Positions 47,367 to 55,552 of a DNA stretch of 64,000 nucleotides are shown piece by piece; position 1 is the first letter of the stretch; each line of letters begins with the position of its first letter. This stretch comes from Rickettsiales bacterium (GTDB lineage: Bacteria; Pseudomonadota; Alphaproteobacteria; Rickettsiales; UBA998), in the NCBI GenBank assembly GCA_024304995.1, contig JAMWZD010000002.1, positions 434,001-498,000 of the forward strand, read 5' to 3'. The notes under the pieces were generated by a model, which saw only the letters and a list, made by a program, of their open reading frames with translations, made no database searches and was not told the DNA's origin. The position numbers and the translations under genes were made by a program.

Positions 47367-48359
47367 TCGTGCTGCCAACTCGCTTGCCGTTTCATTGTAA
47401 TAAGTCAGCAACTGATTCAAGTTTTTATGCCCCACCATCCGCGCCAGTTCCAATGGTTGTAGCTTCCGTGCTAAGCGTGTGATGGCAGTGTGGCGCGTAT
47501 CATGGAAGGTCATGTCGTGAATGCCGCAGAGTTTCACCGCTGCACGAAAGGACTGCGCACTGCTTTCCTGTTTGCATTTAAATAAACGACCACCCAGCCC
47601 ATCATCCAGCTGCTGAATGAGTGCAATCGCGCGGTTGCTCAGTGGCACATCACGCGCAGTGCCGTTCTTGGTGTCATGCAGGCGCACAAAGCGCTGTAAG
47701 AGATGCACATCATCCCATGATAAGTTCCATATCTCGCTTTGACGCATTGCCGTCTCTAACGCCAGCAGGAACGCCACCGCCACACGCTTTTGATTGCTGT
47801 CAATGGTGGCATCTGGTGCATAGCCAAGCATCTCAGCTATTGCATCACGTTCTGCATCAGAAATGATGCGATCACGCCCTTGTGGCTTCGGTGGCTTGCG
47901 TGTATGCGTCACGGGGTTATGCTCTGCCCATTTCCATTGGTGTATCGCGGTGTTGAACAGGGCAGACCATAAATTCAGCTCACGACGTACAGTCGAACCT
48001 TTGACGGATTGCAGACGCTTATTAATCCAGTCCTGCATCATATCTGTGGTGACAGATTTTATAGGCAATGCTGAGAGGTGATGTTGTTTCCATACATTGA
48101 TGCGATCACGCTCCCATTTATAACCTTTCTTTTCACGAGAGACTTCATCAAGGTAGCGGTCTAATGCATTGTTGACAGTGCGCTGTTCTATCATCTGCGC
48201 TTCTTTTCCCGCCATCATGCGCTGCTGCAACAGCCAGTTTTCTGCTTCCAGCTTGGTATCAAATGTTTGTGAACTATAAGGCACGTCTTTCATGCGCACT
48301 TCGGCAATCCACTTGCCCGTGAATTTCCCCTTATATTTGACCTTCCGTACACCCGCCAT
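47358..48359 (-). CDS. Phage integrase (tyrosine recombinase) at the right attachment site
   Basis: A 333-residue tyrosine recombinase. The N-terminal arm-binding region has basic KVKYKGKFTGKWIAEV. The core-binding domain (TVNNALDRYLDEVSREKKGYKWERDR) is followed by the catalytic residues: Arg in LETAMRQSEI, Lys in DTKNGTARD, HDTRHTA, VGHKN and the nucleophile in LLTYYNE. It is the gene next to tRNA-Leu and the 18-bp attachment sequence, so it very likely catalyses integration. The Tyr is 22 residues from the C-terminus. Confidence 0.92.
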   Translation of the reverse strand: MAGVRKVKYKGKFTGKWIAEVRMKDVPYSSQTFDTKLEAENWLLQQRMMAGKEAQMIEQRTVNNALDRYLDEVSREKKGYKWERDRINVWKQHHLSALPIKSVTTDMMQDWINKRLQSVKGSTVRRELNLWSALFNTAIHQWKWAEHNPVTHTRKPPKPQGRDRIISDAERDAIAEMLGYAPDATIDSNQKRVAVAFLLALETAMRQSEIWNLSWDDVHLLQRFVRLHDTKNGTARDVPLSNRAIALIQQLDDGLGGRLFKCKQESSAQSFRAAVKLCGIHDMTFHDTRHTAITRLARKLQPLELARMVGHKNLNQLLTYYNETASELAARLD

Positions 48360-48411
48360 GTGTTCGCACCCTCTCGCAAATTATTCGCAAAATAACGAGA
48401 AAAACTATATT

Positions 48412-48492
48412 TAACCCGATATGTTTCAGAATTTTATAAGCGTGATAAAGGCAGAATTGCAAGCAATTATATATAACCTGATATGCTTCGGA
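48412..48492. repeat. Direct repeats between integrase gene and attachment site
   Basis: TAACCCGATATGTTTCAGA at 48412-48430 and TAACCTGATATGCTTCGGA at 48474-48492 match in 16 of 19 bases and are spaced 62 bases, about six helical turns. The location between the integrase start and the crossover site fits integrase arm-type or excisionase sites. Not tested. Confidence 0.5.
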
Positions 48493-48508
48493 TAGTATCA
48501 AAATGAGG

Positions 48509-48526
48509 TTTGGTGCGGTTGAGAGG
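48509..48526. other. Prophage right attachment site within tRNA-Leu 3' end
   Basis: TTTGGTGCGGTTGAGAGG, identical to 14343-14360. It covers the CCA-encoding end and the acceptor/T-stem strand of tRNA-Leu (bases 48511-48526) plus two bases downstream. The tRNA stays complete because the prophage supplies or preserves its 3' end. Confidence 0.92.
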
Positions 48527-48596
48527 ACTTGAACCTCCACCCGATTGCTCGGACAACGACCTCAACGTTGCGCGTCTACCATTCCGCCACAACCGC
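48511..48596 (-). tRNA. tRNA-Leu (anticodon GAG), with encoded CCA
   Basis: The minus-strand gene starts GCGGTTG at 48596 and ends CAACCGCACCA. The 7-bp acceptor stem (GCGGTTG/CAACCGC) is perfect, the anticodon stem CAACG/CGTTG flanks the loop TTGAGGT (anticodon GAG), a long variable arm (TCCGAGCAATCGGG region) marks it as class II, and GGTTCAAGTCC is the T arm. It is the prophage integration site. Confidence 0.96.
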
Positions 48597-48645
48597 ATTG
48601 CATGATGTAATACCCAAACTGCGTGCAAATTGCACGCAAAAAATG

Positions 48646-49221
48646 CTACTGTTTCAAGCGGGCAATCAAATCATCCATATCATCATAGACTTCAAAGATT
48701 TCTGCCGTCTCTGGCGTAGCAAAACCTTTGTCGATGATGTTGTCCATCAGTGCAACCAGATGATCCCAATATCCGTCATGATTGAAGATAATCACTGGCT
48801 TTTCATGCAAGCCAATCTGGCGCCATGTGATGATCTCAAACATTTCGTCCATCGTGCCAAAACCGCCAGGCATGATGACAAACATGCTGGAACGGTCATA
48901 CATCAGTTCCTTGCGGGCGTGCATACCGTCTGTAATCACAATTTCGCTGAGATGTTTATGTTCTTCCTCAATCAGACGAAGATTTTTTGGGAACACGCCA
49001 GTCACCCAGCCATCTTTTTCAAGCACGGCATTTGCCACAGCGCCCATAAGTCCACAATCTCCGCCCCCATAGACAAGCCCCAGCTTGTTTTTTGCCATGC
49101 GATGCCCAAGCTCTGTTCCTGCGTCCAGATGTTTTTGTGGCACGTTGTTCTGCGCTCCGCAAAACACGGCGATAAAATTTTTCATTGTGTCTTTTTTAGC
49201 TTGATCAATCGCTTTAGTCAT
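48646..49221 (-). CDS. LOG-family (TIGR00730) Rossmann-fold protein
   Basis: A 191-residue protein. The family motifs are LVYGGGDCGLMGAVANA and the lysine-decarboxylase-like PGGFGTMDEMFEIITWRQIG. Members hydrolyse cytokinin-type or other nucleoside 5'-monophosphates to free base and ribose phosphate. The catalytic Arg and Glu (R in MHARKELMYD and E in TMDE) are present. Start at 49221 is kept; the ATG at 49185 (MKNFIAVFCGAQ) gives a shorter N-terminus close to the family core. Confidence 0.9.
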   Translation of the reverse strand: MTKAIDQAKKDTMKNFIAVFCGAQNNVPQKHLDAGTELGHRMAKNKLGLVYGGGDCGLMGAVANAVLEKDGWVTGVFPKNLRLIEEEHKHLSEIVITDGMHARKELMYDRSSMFVIMPGGFGTMDEMFEIITWRQIGLHEKPVIIFNHDGYWDHLVALMDNIIDKGFATPETAEIFEVYDDMDDLIARLKQ

Positions 49222-49235
49222 AAATGTTTGTCTCT

Positions 49236-52139
49236 CTATTCGTTTTTGTCTAAATCCGTTACTTTATGTTCACGCAATTTCGCGTGGGTGCTTATTTTGT
49301 TGCGTGCCGAGTTCACCAGACCTGCAGAGAATAAGCATAATATGAAGATGCATAATGGAACAATAATCGCAATTGCCAGTGATAAAATGTTCAAATCTTC
49401 CGTTGGAATATCTAAAGCAAGTAAAATCACTGCCATGACTATTATCGCTAAAATAGCGAACCAGATGATGCTGACCACTTTCATGCGTTTGCTCAACACC
49501 GCCAGTGCGCGAACATATTTCTGCTCATCTGATACGATGGAAGCCACCATATTCTGCTGTTCCTGCATACGCAGTTTAATTTGCGTTACTTCGCTTTGCT
49601 TGCTCTTCAGTTCAGCTTCCAGCTTTTTCAGCGCTTCTTTTTCCACCTGCAAGGATTCTTTTTCTTGCTGGAAACCAGCATTCTGAAACTCTATTGGCAC
49701 ATCATGCGCAATTGTGAAGTCAGATTCGCTGAAGGACATATTTTCAAAATGTGCATCTCTGAAGCTGGCTCCTGAAAGATTAGTGTTTACGAACTGCGTC
49801 TGATAGCAATATGCCTCACGCAACTCCACATCCATCAGGTCTGCATGGTTGAATAATGTATCACTCAGATTCACACCGCGACAAAATGCACCTGTCATGC
49901 ACGCATAGGATATGTTTGCCTGCGCAAGATTGGCATCTCGCAGATTGCTGCCCTGCAGAACTGCCCCTTGCAGATTGGCATTCAGGAAATTGGCTCCCAG
50001 TGCTTCAATATAGGACAGATCAGCCGCTTCTAAAACAGCGCCTTCAAGGTCTGTGCCTGTCAGGTTGGCGCGCTGGAACAATCCCTTCGGTGCGTGAACA
50101 AAACGCAAACTGGCTTCTGCAAGATCCGCATCTTCCAGACATGCGCCTGACAAATCCAGATTATCAAGCAATGCGCCGCGCATATTGACATTACGCAGAT
50201 CTGCGTTGCGCAGGTCTGCATTGCGCAAATCCTCACCATAAAGATTGGCGCGTTTTCCTTCACGACCATCCGAATCCAGCCAGATTTTATGCTGGCGTAA
50301 TATTTCGGTTAGGATATGCGGTAATATTGCATCACCTTCTGGTTCGTAATTCTGAACAGGCTGCTGGAACTGCTCGCTTTCAAACACTTCATGTGCTTCT
50401 TCCACATATTCAGACACTTCTTCTGCAGCATGGGAAAATGCCGTGTCATCATCATGCATTGGTTGATGATGCGGCACTTCTTCTGAAGCAGTGGCAACAG
50501 ACGGTTCTTTTTGTTGCAGACTTTGCCCGCGTTTTGGCAACTTGCGTGGGATAGCAGGAAGAGGGGGCAGGGATGCGCGTGCCACGGCTTCTTTTTCTTC
50601 CATAGTCATTGGCGGAAGATCATCATGAATCTCAGGCGCTTGCACTTTTGGCGCTTCCGCCTGTGGGGTTTTAACGTCTGAAGGTTCAGGCTCAGTAGGT
50701 GTAATATCAGCCACTGGCGCAGTTTTTATCTCTGGTTTTATCTCTGGCAGAGAGATAGAAGCGCTGCTGTCCTCATTTTCTGCAGCAGGTTGCGTTGCAG
50801 GGGGCAGTGGCGTGGCTGGTGCTTTTGGCTCTGGCAGTGCAGGTTCCTTTTTCTTCACCGCTTCATTTTCCAATGACTGAAGCAGGGAGGTTTTCAGAGA
50901 CGTTTCAGGCGCTTCATGTGTAGGTTTGTAATCTGCCACTTTATCTTTTTTGAGCAGAGATTTAAACAATCCTTTGCCTTTTCCGAGCGCTTTATCTTTC
51001 TTTGCATCCAGCTTGTCTTTTGTTTTGCTTTGGGTATCCAGAGCCTTTTGCTCTGCCTTTGGCATGTCTGGTGTTGCTTTGGGCGCAAGGGACGCTAAAC
51101 GGTTTGGCGAAGGCGCATCCATTTTTCCTGCTTGCTGAGGCAAAGGTGGCGGTGGAGGCGGTGGAGCAATATTGCTTATTTTTGGTGGCGCTGCGTTTCT
51201 GGTTTCCTCGCTTTGCATTTTTGGTGCAGGCGGTGGAGGAGGGGGAGGTGCAATGTTAGACATTGCAGGTGCAGCTTGAGGTTTCTTTGGCGCAGGCGGT
51301 GCTGGCGGCGCTTTAGGAAGCGTGTTCTTGCTCAGCGAATCTGCCATAAAACTTGCAGCGCTTGGCTGTTTTTCTGGCAATGGCGCTTGTGCAGGAGATT
51401 CTGACTTTGGCAGCACAGGAGGCGCAGGTGGTCTGGGCGGCATGGCAGCCACCTTTGGCAGTTCTGGTTGCGGCTTGTCTTGCTGCACCTTAGGCTGTTG
51501 TGCATTTGAAGGTTTTGGAACATCCAGAGGCACATTTGAAGCGTTTACAGGGCGTGCAGGTGGGGCTGCAGGTGGGGCTGCAGGTGCTTTTGGAGGAGTG
51601 TTTCCAGTCTCCATCAGTGGCAACTGCACATCACCTGTTTTTTTATCTGATATCACATTGCTGCCAGTTGGAAGGTCTGGCTTTTTCTCAGGCGCAGAAA
51701 CGGTAGGTTTAATTGCTGCGTTTGGTTCCACCTTTTTTGGAAGTTCATTTTGTGATGGTGCAGCCTGCGTTGGCTGGATCATCGGGTTTTTGGGAATATT
51801 CACAGATGGCTGAGGTTTTATCTGCATTCCTGCTGAAGGCGCATCAGGTGAGGCTGGTTTGGGAGCCTGCGTTGGCGTTATTCCCGCTGCAGGGCGGATT
51901 GGTGTATTATCCGTTATCGGGCGGGACGGCGGTGCAGGCATAGAACGGGCAGGAGGAGGCGCTGCCTTGGTTGCAGCATCGCTATTGCGCATTTCTGGTT
52001 TTTTCAGATCAGACAATTTTGGCATGGACGATGCACCACCTGCAGACGGACGCGCAGGTGGGGGGGGCGGCGGTGGCACATGCGCACTCAGATTCTCTGG
52101 TTGCGAACTTGTCTTTTTACTGTCCTGATTCTCTGCCAT
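49236..52139 (-). CDS. Large proline-rich, pentapeptide-repeat protein with C-terminal membrane anchor
   Basis: A 967-residue protein. Residues 1-600 are disordered, rich in Pro, Ala and Lys with polyproline tracts (HVPPPPPPPARP). Residues 630-808 are pentapeptide repeats (A(D/N)Lxx: NADLRNADLRNVNMRGALLD, LQGAVLQGSNLRDANLAQAN), a right-handed quadrilateral beta helix. Residues about 820-865 form a coiled coil (EKESLQVEKEALKKLEAELKSKQSEV). Two membrane segments lie at about 889-909 and 919-940, with a basic cytoplasmic end. There is no N-terminal signal, so most of it should be cytoplasmic. Function unknown; scaffold or membrane-organising roles are speculative. Confidence 0.75.
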   Translation of the reverse strand: MAENQDSKKTSSQPENLSAHVPPPPPPPARPSAGGASSMPKLSDLKKPEMRNSDAATKAAPPPARSMPAPPSRPITDNTPIRPAAGITPTQAPKPASPDAPSAGMQIKPQPSVNIPKNPMIQPTQAAPSQNELPKKVEPNAAIKPTVSAPEKKPDLPTGSNVISDKKTGDVQLPLMETGNTPPKAPAAPPAAPPARPVNASNVPLDVPKPSNAQQPKVQQDKPQPELPKVAAMPPRPPAPPVLPKSESPAQAPLPEKQPSAASFMADSLSKNTLPKAPPAPPAPKKPQAAPAMSNIAPPPPPPPAPKMQSEETRNAAPPKISNIAPPPPPPPLPQQAGKMDAPSPNRLASLAPKATPDMPKAEQKALDTQSKTKDKLDAKKDKALGKGKGLFKSLLKKDKVADYKPTHEAPETSLKTSLLQSLENEAVKKKEPALPEPKAPATPLPPATQPAAENEDSSASISLPEIKPEIKTAPVADITPTEPEPSDVKTPQAEAPKVQAPEIHDDLPPMTMEEKEAVARASLPPLPAIPRKLPKRGQSLQQKEPSVATASEEVPHHQPMHDDDTAFSHAAEEVSEYVEEAHEVFESEQFQQPVQNYEPEGDAILPHILTEILRQHKIWLDSDGREGKRANLYGEDLRNADLRNADLRNVNMRGALLDNLDLSGACLEDADLAEASLRFVHAPKGLFQRANLTGTDLEGAVLEAADLSYIEALGANFLNANLQGAVLQGSNLRDANLAQANISYACMTGAFCRGVNLSDTLFNHADLMDVELREAYCYQTQFVNTNLSGASFRDAHFENMSFSESDFTIAHDVPIEFQNAGFQQEKESLQVEKEALKKLEAELKSKQSEVTQIKLRMQEQQNMVASIVSDEQKYVRALAVLSKRMKVVSIIWFAILAIIVMAVILLALDIPTEDLNILSLAIAIIVPLCIFILCLFSAGLVNSARNKISTHAKLREHKVTDLDKNE

Positions 52140-52264
52140 AAAATTACGTAAATTGAACCTGTATCTATTCTGTTTTAATCTTTTGATAATTTGTTCTGTT
52201 ATATGAACTATAATTTTGTATTATGCAATAATTCCATTAATTTTTCACTTAATTTATTTAATCC

Positions 52265-53134
52265 ATGACTGAAAATAATTCGCACACCATCACATTGAAG
52301 CCAGACTTTTTGCCCGCCTGTTCAGTGCATTATTTAACTTATGGTAACCCTGAAAACCCTGCGGTGTTCTGTGTGCATGGATTGACCTGCGTCGCACATG
52401 ATTTTGACTATCTCGCAAATGCATTGAAAGACGATTTTTATGTGATTGCACCCGATATGCCAGGGCGCGGCAAAAGCTCGCACCTTGAGAATGCTGAGGA
52501 TTACAATAACTTGAATCATATGCATTACTGTTTAGCGCTGCTGGATGCGCTGGAAATTTCCCAAGTCCATTGGGTGGGCGCATCTATGGGAGGCATCATC
52601 GGTTTGATGGTGGCAATGGAGCGCCCCGAGTTGCTTAAAACGCTGTTTTTAGGGGATGTGGGGAAGGTGCTTGCCAAAGAAGGGCTGATGGAAATTTTTG
52701 CAAATGTCAGTGATGCACCAAAAGCACAGAATAATGCAGAGCTTGAAGCCAATATGAAAGCTGCCTATGCCCAGTTTAACTTCACGAAAGACGAATATTG
52801 GCAGCATTTTTATGCTCATCGCATCCGCATTAATGAAAAAGGTGAACACCGCTTGCGGATTGACCCGAAGATTTTGCAGCCATTTAAAGCACAGGCAGGG
52901 TTAAAGATTGACGATGTCAGTCTGGAAGCATTCTGGACGGCAGTGAATTGCCCCGTGCTTATTTTTCGTGGTGCAGAATCTCGTCTGCTCCGTCATGACA
53001 CAGCTGTGGAAATGACCAAAGAAAAAACAAACGTCACATTGCATGAATTTGAACATGTGGGGCATATGCCAAACCTGATGGAAAAAGAGCAGGTTACCAT
53101 AATTTCAGAATGGTTATTAATGCATCGCTCATAA
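52265..53134 (+). CDS. Alpha/beta-fold hydrolase
   Basis: A 289-residue alpha/beta hydrolase. The oxyanion motif is HGLTCVAHDF, the Asp/Gly-rich strand PDMPGRGKSSHL, the nucleophile Ser in VGASMGGIIG (GxSxG), and the catalytic His in EHVGHMPNL. A likely acid is the Glu in FRGAESRLL (an Asp is more usual). The substrate is unknown. It begins a plus-strand operon with the 79-residue gene and gcdH. Confidence 0.88.
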   Translation: MTENNSHTITLKPDFLPACSVHYLTYGNPENPAVFCVHGLTCVAHDFDYLANALKDDFYVIAPDMPGRGKSSHLENAEDYNNLNHMHYCLALLDALEISQVHWVGASMGGIIGLMVAMERPELLKTLFLGDVGKVLAKEGLMEIFANVSDAPKAQNNAELEANMKAAYAQFNFTKDEYWQHFYAHRIRINEKGEHRLRIDPKILQPFKAQAGLKIDDVSLEAFWTAVNCPVLIFRGAESRLLRHDTAVEMTKEKTNVTLHEFEHVGHMPNLMEKEQVTIISEWLLMHRS

Positions 53135-53154
53135 TTTTATGATAGGCTGATTGC

Positions 53155-53394
53155 ATGAATGATATCAGAAATCTTATACCACAAACCCCCGCTTTTCCGC
53201 AGGCGAAAAAATCCCGCGAGGAAAAGACCATACGCAAAGTCCGCACTTTTGCAGACTTCCTGCCGCCAGAAGAGCGTGGTTATCAAACCATTCCCAACCC
53301 TGATGTATTGCAGACGATGATCGGTCGTGCAGTGGAAGCGCTCAGACACGGCGTATTCTGGGACAGGGGTTCTATTTTAAATATCAGGGCATAA
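53155..53394 (+). CDS. Small conserved-looking hypothetical protein
   Basis: A 79-residue soluble, basic protein. The segment [59 protein letters not shown] has no familiar motif. It lies 20 bases after the hydrolase gene and four bases before gcdH, in one operon. Unrecognised. Confidence 0.65.
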   Translation: MNDIRNLIPQTPAFPQAKKSREEKTIRKVRTFADFLPPEERGYQTIPNPDVLQTMIGRAVEALRHGVFWDRGSILNIRA

Positions 53395-53398
53395 TCAT

Positions 53399-54598
53399 AT
53401 GGCGCAATTTCAATGGGATGATCCACTGCTTCTGGATGGGCAGCTGACTGAAGAAGAACGCATGATTGCGGAGATGACGCGCAAATTCGCGCGGGAGGAA
53501 TTGTTCCCTGGCATTATTGAAGCCAACCGCAAAGAACATTTTGATGTGGAGATTATGCGCGAGCTTGGCAAGCTGGGGCTACTGGGTTCCACCGTTCAGG
53601 GATATGGCTGTGCAGGCACGTCACATGTGGCATATGGGTTGATAGCGCGTGAAGTGGAATGGGTGGATAGTGGGTATCGTTCCGCACTTTCTGTGCAGTC
53701 CTCTTTGGTGATGCATCCGATTAGTGCGTATGCGCCTGAACCTGTGAAAGAAGAGTATTTGCCTAAACTGGCAAGTGGCGAGATGATTGGCTGTTTCGGA
53801 CTGACAGAACCTGACCACGGATCTGACCCTTCAGGAATGCAGACTCGCGCGAAGAAAGTGGATGGCGGGTATCGTTTGAGTGGCTCGAAAACATGGATTA
53901 CGAATGCACCGATTGCAGATATTGCAGTGATTTGGGCAAAAACATATGGTGATGAAGCATGTGATGATGGCACCGTACGCGGCTATATCATCACCCGCGG
54001 TTCAGACGGGTTTGAAACGCCCACAATAGAAGGAAAACTCTCGCTTAAAGCCTCCATCACAGGCATGGTGATGCTGGATGATGTGTTTGTGCCAGATGAC
54101 CATCAGTTAGATGTTATCGGCATGAAGGGCCCGTTTTCATGTTTGAATAAAGCGCGATATGGCATTGGCTGGGGCGCACTGGGTGCAGCCGAATTTTGTT
54201 ACGGCGCAGCGCGGGAATATACGTTGGAGCGCAAACAATTTGGCAAGCCATTGGCGGCGAATCAGCTCATTCAGAAGAAACTGGCAGACATGGCAACGGA
54301 GATTTCGCTGGGGCTGCAAGGCTGCATACGTGTCGGACGGTTGATTGACGAAGGAAAACAAATCCCCGATATGATATCGCTGATTAAACGCAACAGCGCA
54401 GGCAAAGCGCTTGATATTGCCCGCACCGCGCGGGATATGCATGGCGGCAACGGTATTGCTGACGAATATCATATTATGCGGCATGTGATGAATCTGGAAA
54501 GCGTGAACACCTATGAAGGCACGCATGACATTCACGCACTGATTCTGGGGCGGGCAATAACGGGGCTTCAGGCTTTTTCGAGCGAGATGCCAGCTTAG
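53399..54598 (+). CDS. gcdH: Glutaryl-CoA dehydrogenase
   Basis: A 399-residue acyl-CoA dehydrogenase. The opening [20 protein letters not shown] and the end [27 protein letters not shown] are diagnostic of GcdH; the catalytic base Glu is in [11 protein letters not shown]-binding segments [15 protein letters not shown] and [19 protein letters not shown] and the region [24 protein letters not shown] are typical. It oxidises and decarboxylates glutaryl-CoA to crotonyl-CoA in lysine/tryptophan breakdown. It ends the plus-strand operon. Confidence 0.94.
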   Translation: MAQFQWDDPLLLDGQLTEEERMIAEMTRKFAREELFPGIIEANRKEHFDVEIMRELGKLGLLGSTVQGYGCAGTSHVAYGLIAREVEWVDSGYRSALSVQSSLVMHPISAYAPEPVKEEYLPKLASGEMIGCFGLTEPDHGSDPSGMQTRAKKVDGGYRLSGSKTWITNAPIADIAVIWAKTYGDEACDDGTVRGYIITRGSDGFETPTIEGKLSLKASITGMVMLDDVFVPDDHQLDVIGMKGPFSCLNKARYGIGWGALGAAEFCYGAAREYTLERKQFGKPLAANQLIQKKLADMATEISLGLQGCIRVGRLIDEGKQIPDMISLIKRNSAGKALDIARTARDMHGGNGIADEYHIMRHVMNLESVNTYEGTHDIHALILGRAITGLQAFSSEMPA

Positions 54599-54606
54599 TA
54601 GATTTT

Positions 54607-54688
54607 CGTCATTCTGAACGCAGTGAAGAATCCAGAGCTACAATCATCAAGCCGAGAGATGGATTCTTCGCATTCGCTCAGAATGACG
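54607..54688. repeat. Palindromic intergenic repeat, copy 1
   Basis: GTCATTCTGAACGCAGTGAA followed by GAATCCA, and on the other arm TGGATTCTTC then GCTCAGAATGAC, form a long imperfect hairpin. The same type is at 55467-55547. Elements with the core GTCATTCTGAGCG...GAAGAATCC are common intergenic palindromes in several bacterial groups (REP/MITE-like). This copy follows the gcdH stop and could also terminate or stabilise transcripts. Confidence 0.75.
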
Positions 54689-54866
54689 CGCTCAAATAAT
54701 CATTGCGCCATAAGCGTATTAATGATATATTAAGAACTTCAGATCAGCTTTTTTATTGTTGAATAAAATCGCCTCGTAACATTCTTTGTTACACGATTTG
54801 AATCGCTCGGTGTTTTTTACATGCGAGTCTGCAAAATGTCGTTTATTTAGACTTTTTCGAATAATT

Positions 54867-55403
54867 ATGAAAACTCAAAACATGTTTGCTTTTGGTTTCG
54901 TCGCATTGATTTCTTCTGTTTCTTTCGTTCCAACTGCAAATGCGCAGTTTGGAATTGACATTCCAGACATTGGCGTTCCTTCAATTGAGGACGTTATAGA
55001 AAAAGGAAAAGAAGAATTAGAAGATACAACAGATAATTCTGATGTATCACTGCGAGATATTCGTAGTATAACTTTTTTCCCTAAAAAAGAAGAAGCTGAA
55101 GTTCGCATAGAGGGGGATAACACACTGCTATATTATTTAGCTACTGATGAAATCTACTCTATTCTATTTTCAGTCTTTAAAGGGCAATATACTCGTAATA
55201 CCGAATTATTGCTCGCACTTGATGGAGATGGAAAAGATTCAGGAAACGATTATGTTACTGAAGTATGGCTTAGCCAAGAAGATTTTGATTTGTTCGAAGG
55301 AAACTTTGAAACATATCTCAAATATAATCTTGACGCACAAGAATACAAATCTTCTGATGAGTATAAACAGAAACTAGAAGAACAAGAGCAACAAGCTCAA
55401 TAA
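54867..55403 (+). CDS. Secreted hypothetical protein
   Basis: A 178-residue protein with a signal peptide (MKTQNMFAFGFVALISSVSF) and a likely cleavage site after VPTANA. The mature protein is acidic, with repeated D/E and Y/F in a pattern like a small globular domain (DVSLRDIRSITFFPKKEEAEVRIEGDNTLLYYLATDEIYSILFSVFKG). I chose the ATG at 54867, which opens the signal peptide; a TTG at 54786 would add 27 residues. The region is AT-rich, and no Shine-Dalgarno is clear. Function unknown. Confidence 0.7.
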   Translation: MKTQNMFAFGFVALISSVSFVPTANAQFGIDIPDIGVPSIEDVIEKGKEELEDTTDNSDVSLRDIRSITFFPKKEEAEVRIEGDNTLLYYLATDEIYSILFSVFKGQYTRNTELLLALDGDGKDSGNDYVTEVWLSQEDFDLFEGNFETYLKYNLDAQEYKSSDEYKQKLEEQEQQAQ

Positions 55404-55419
55404 TCTTCTAATTAATTTT

Positions 55420-55466
55420 CCCGTAACGATATTCTTTAACCAGAATTCCTTACGGGATTTTTTTTT
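55420..55466 (+). terminator. Rho-independent terminator of the secreted protein gene
   Basis: CCCGTAA (55420-55426) and TTACGGG (55450-55456) form a 7-bp stem with a 23-base loop, followed by A and nine T. It is 17 bases after the stop at 55403. Confidence 0.75.
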
Positions 55467-55547
55467 GCGTCATATTGAGCGAAGCGAAATATCCAGTGAC
55501 ACTTGCGCAAGTGGCTGCATGGATTCTTCACTACGCTCAGAATGACG
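55467..55547. repeat. Palindromic intergenic repeat, copy 2
   Basis: GCGTCATATTGAGCGAAGCG on one arm and TGGATTCTTC with GCTCAGAATGACG on the other repeat the arms of 54607-54688. Between them is the perfect palindrome CACTTGCGCAAGTG. It directly follows the terminator and lies before the convergent dadA stop. The two copies flank the secreted protein gene. Confidence 0.75.
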
Positions 55548-55552
55548 ACTTC

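Larger units (their letters stand above)
14343..48526. mobile_element. Lambda-like siphovirus prophage integrated in tRNA-Leu(GAG)
   Basis: The element is bounded by an 18-bp direct repeat and has an integrase gene next to the tRNA. It contains all essential modules: integration/excision, immunity switch, replication, packaging, capsid, tail, tail tip and lysis. Late genes run on the minus strand. The gene order follows lambda (Nu1-A-W-B-C/E-FI-FII-U-V-G/GT-H) and continues with RcGTA-like gp12, gp13, NlpC/P60 and TIM-barrel genes. No reading frame of an essential gene is visibly broken, so the prophage may be inducible (inference). A second integrase gene and a displaced Z-like gene show mosaicism. 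Confidence 0.93.

Noticed and set aside
14343-48526. Two tandem prophages instead of one
   Set aside because: Two integrases are present, but only one set of structural, lysis and immunity genes exists and only one attachment pair was found.
48529-49686. 385-codon plus-strand frame covering the tRNA and LOG gene
   Set aside because: It is antisense to a tRNA and an enzyme with intact motifs; no promoter or ribosome site.
49236-52139. Several plus-strand Gly- and Arg-rich frames opposite the proline-rich gene, for example 51322-51813
   Set aside because: They are reverse complements of Pro/Ala-rich codons, which read as Gly/Arg-rich frames, and have no ribosome sites.
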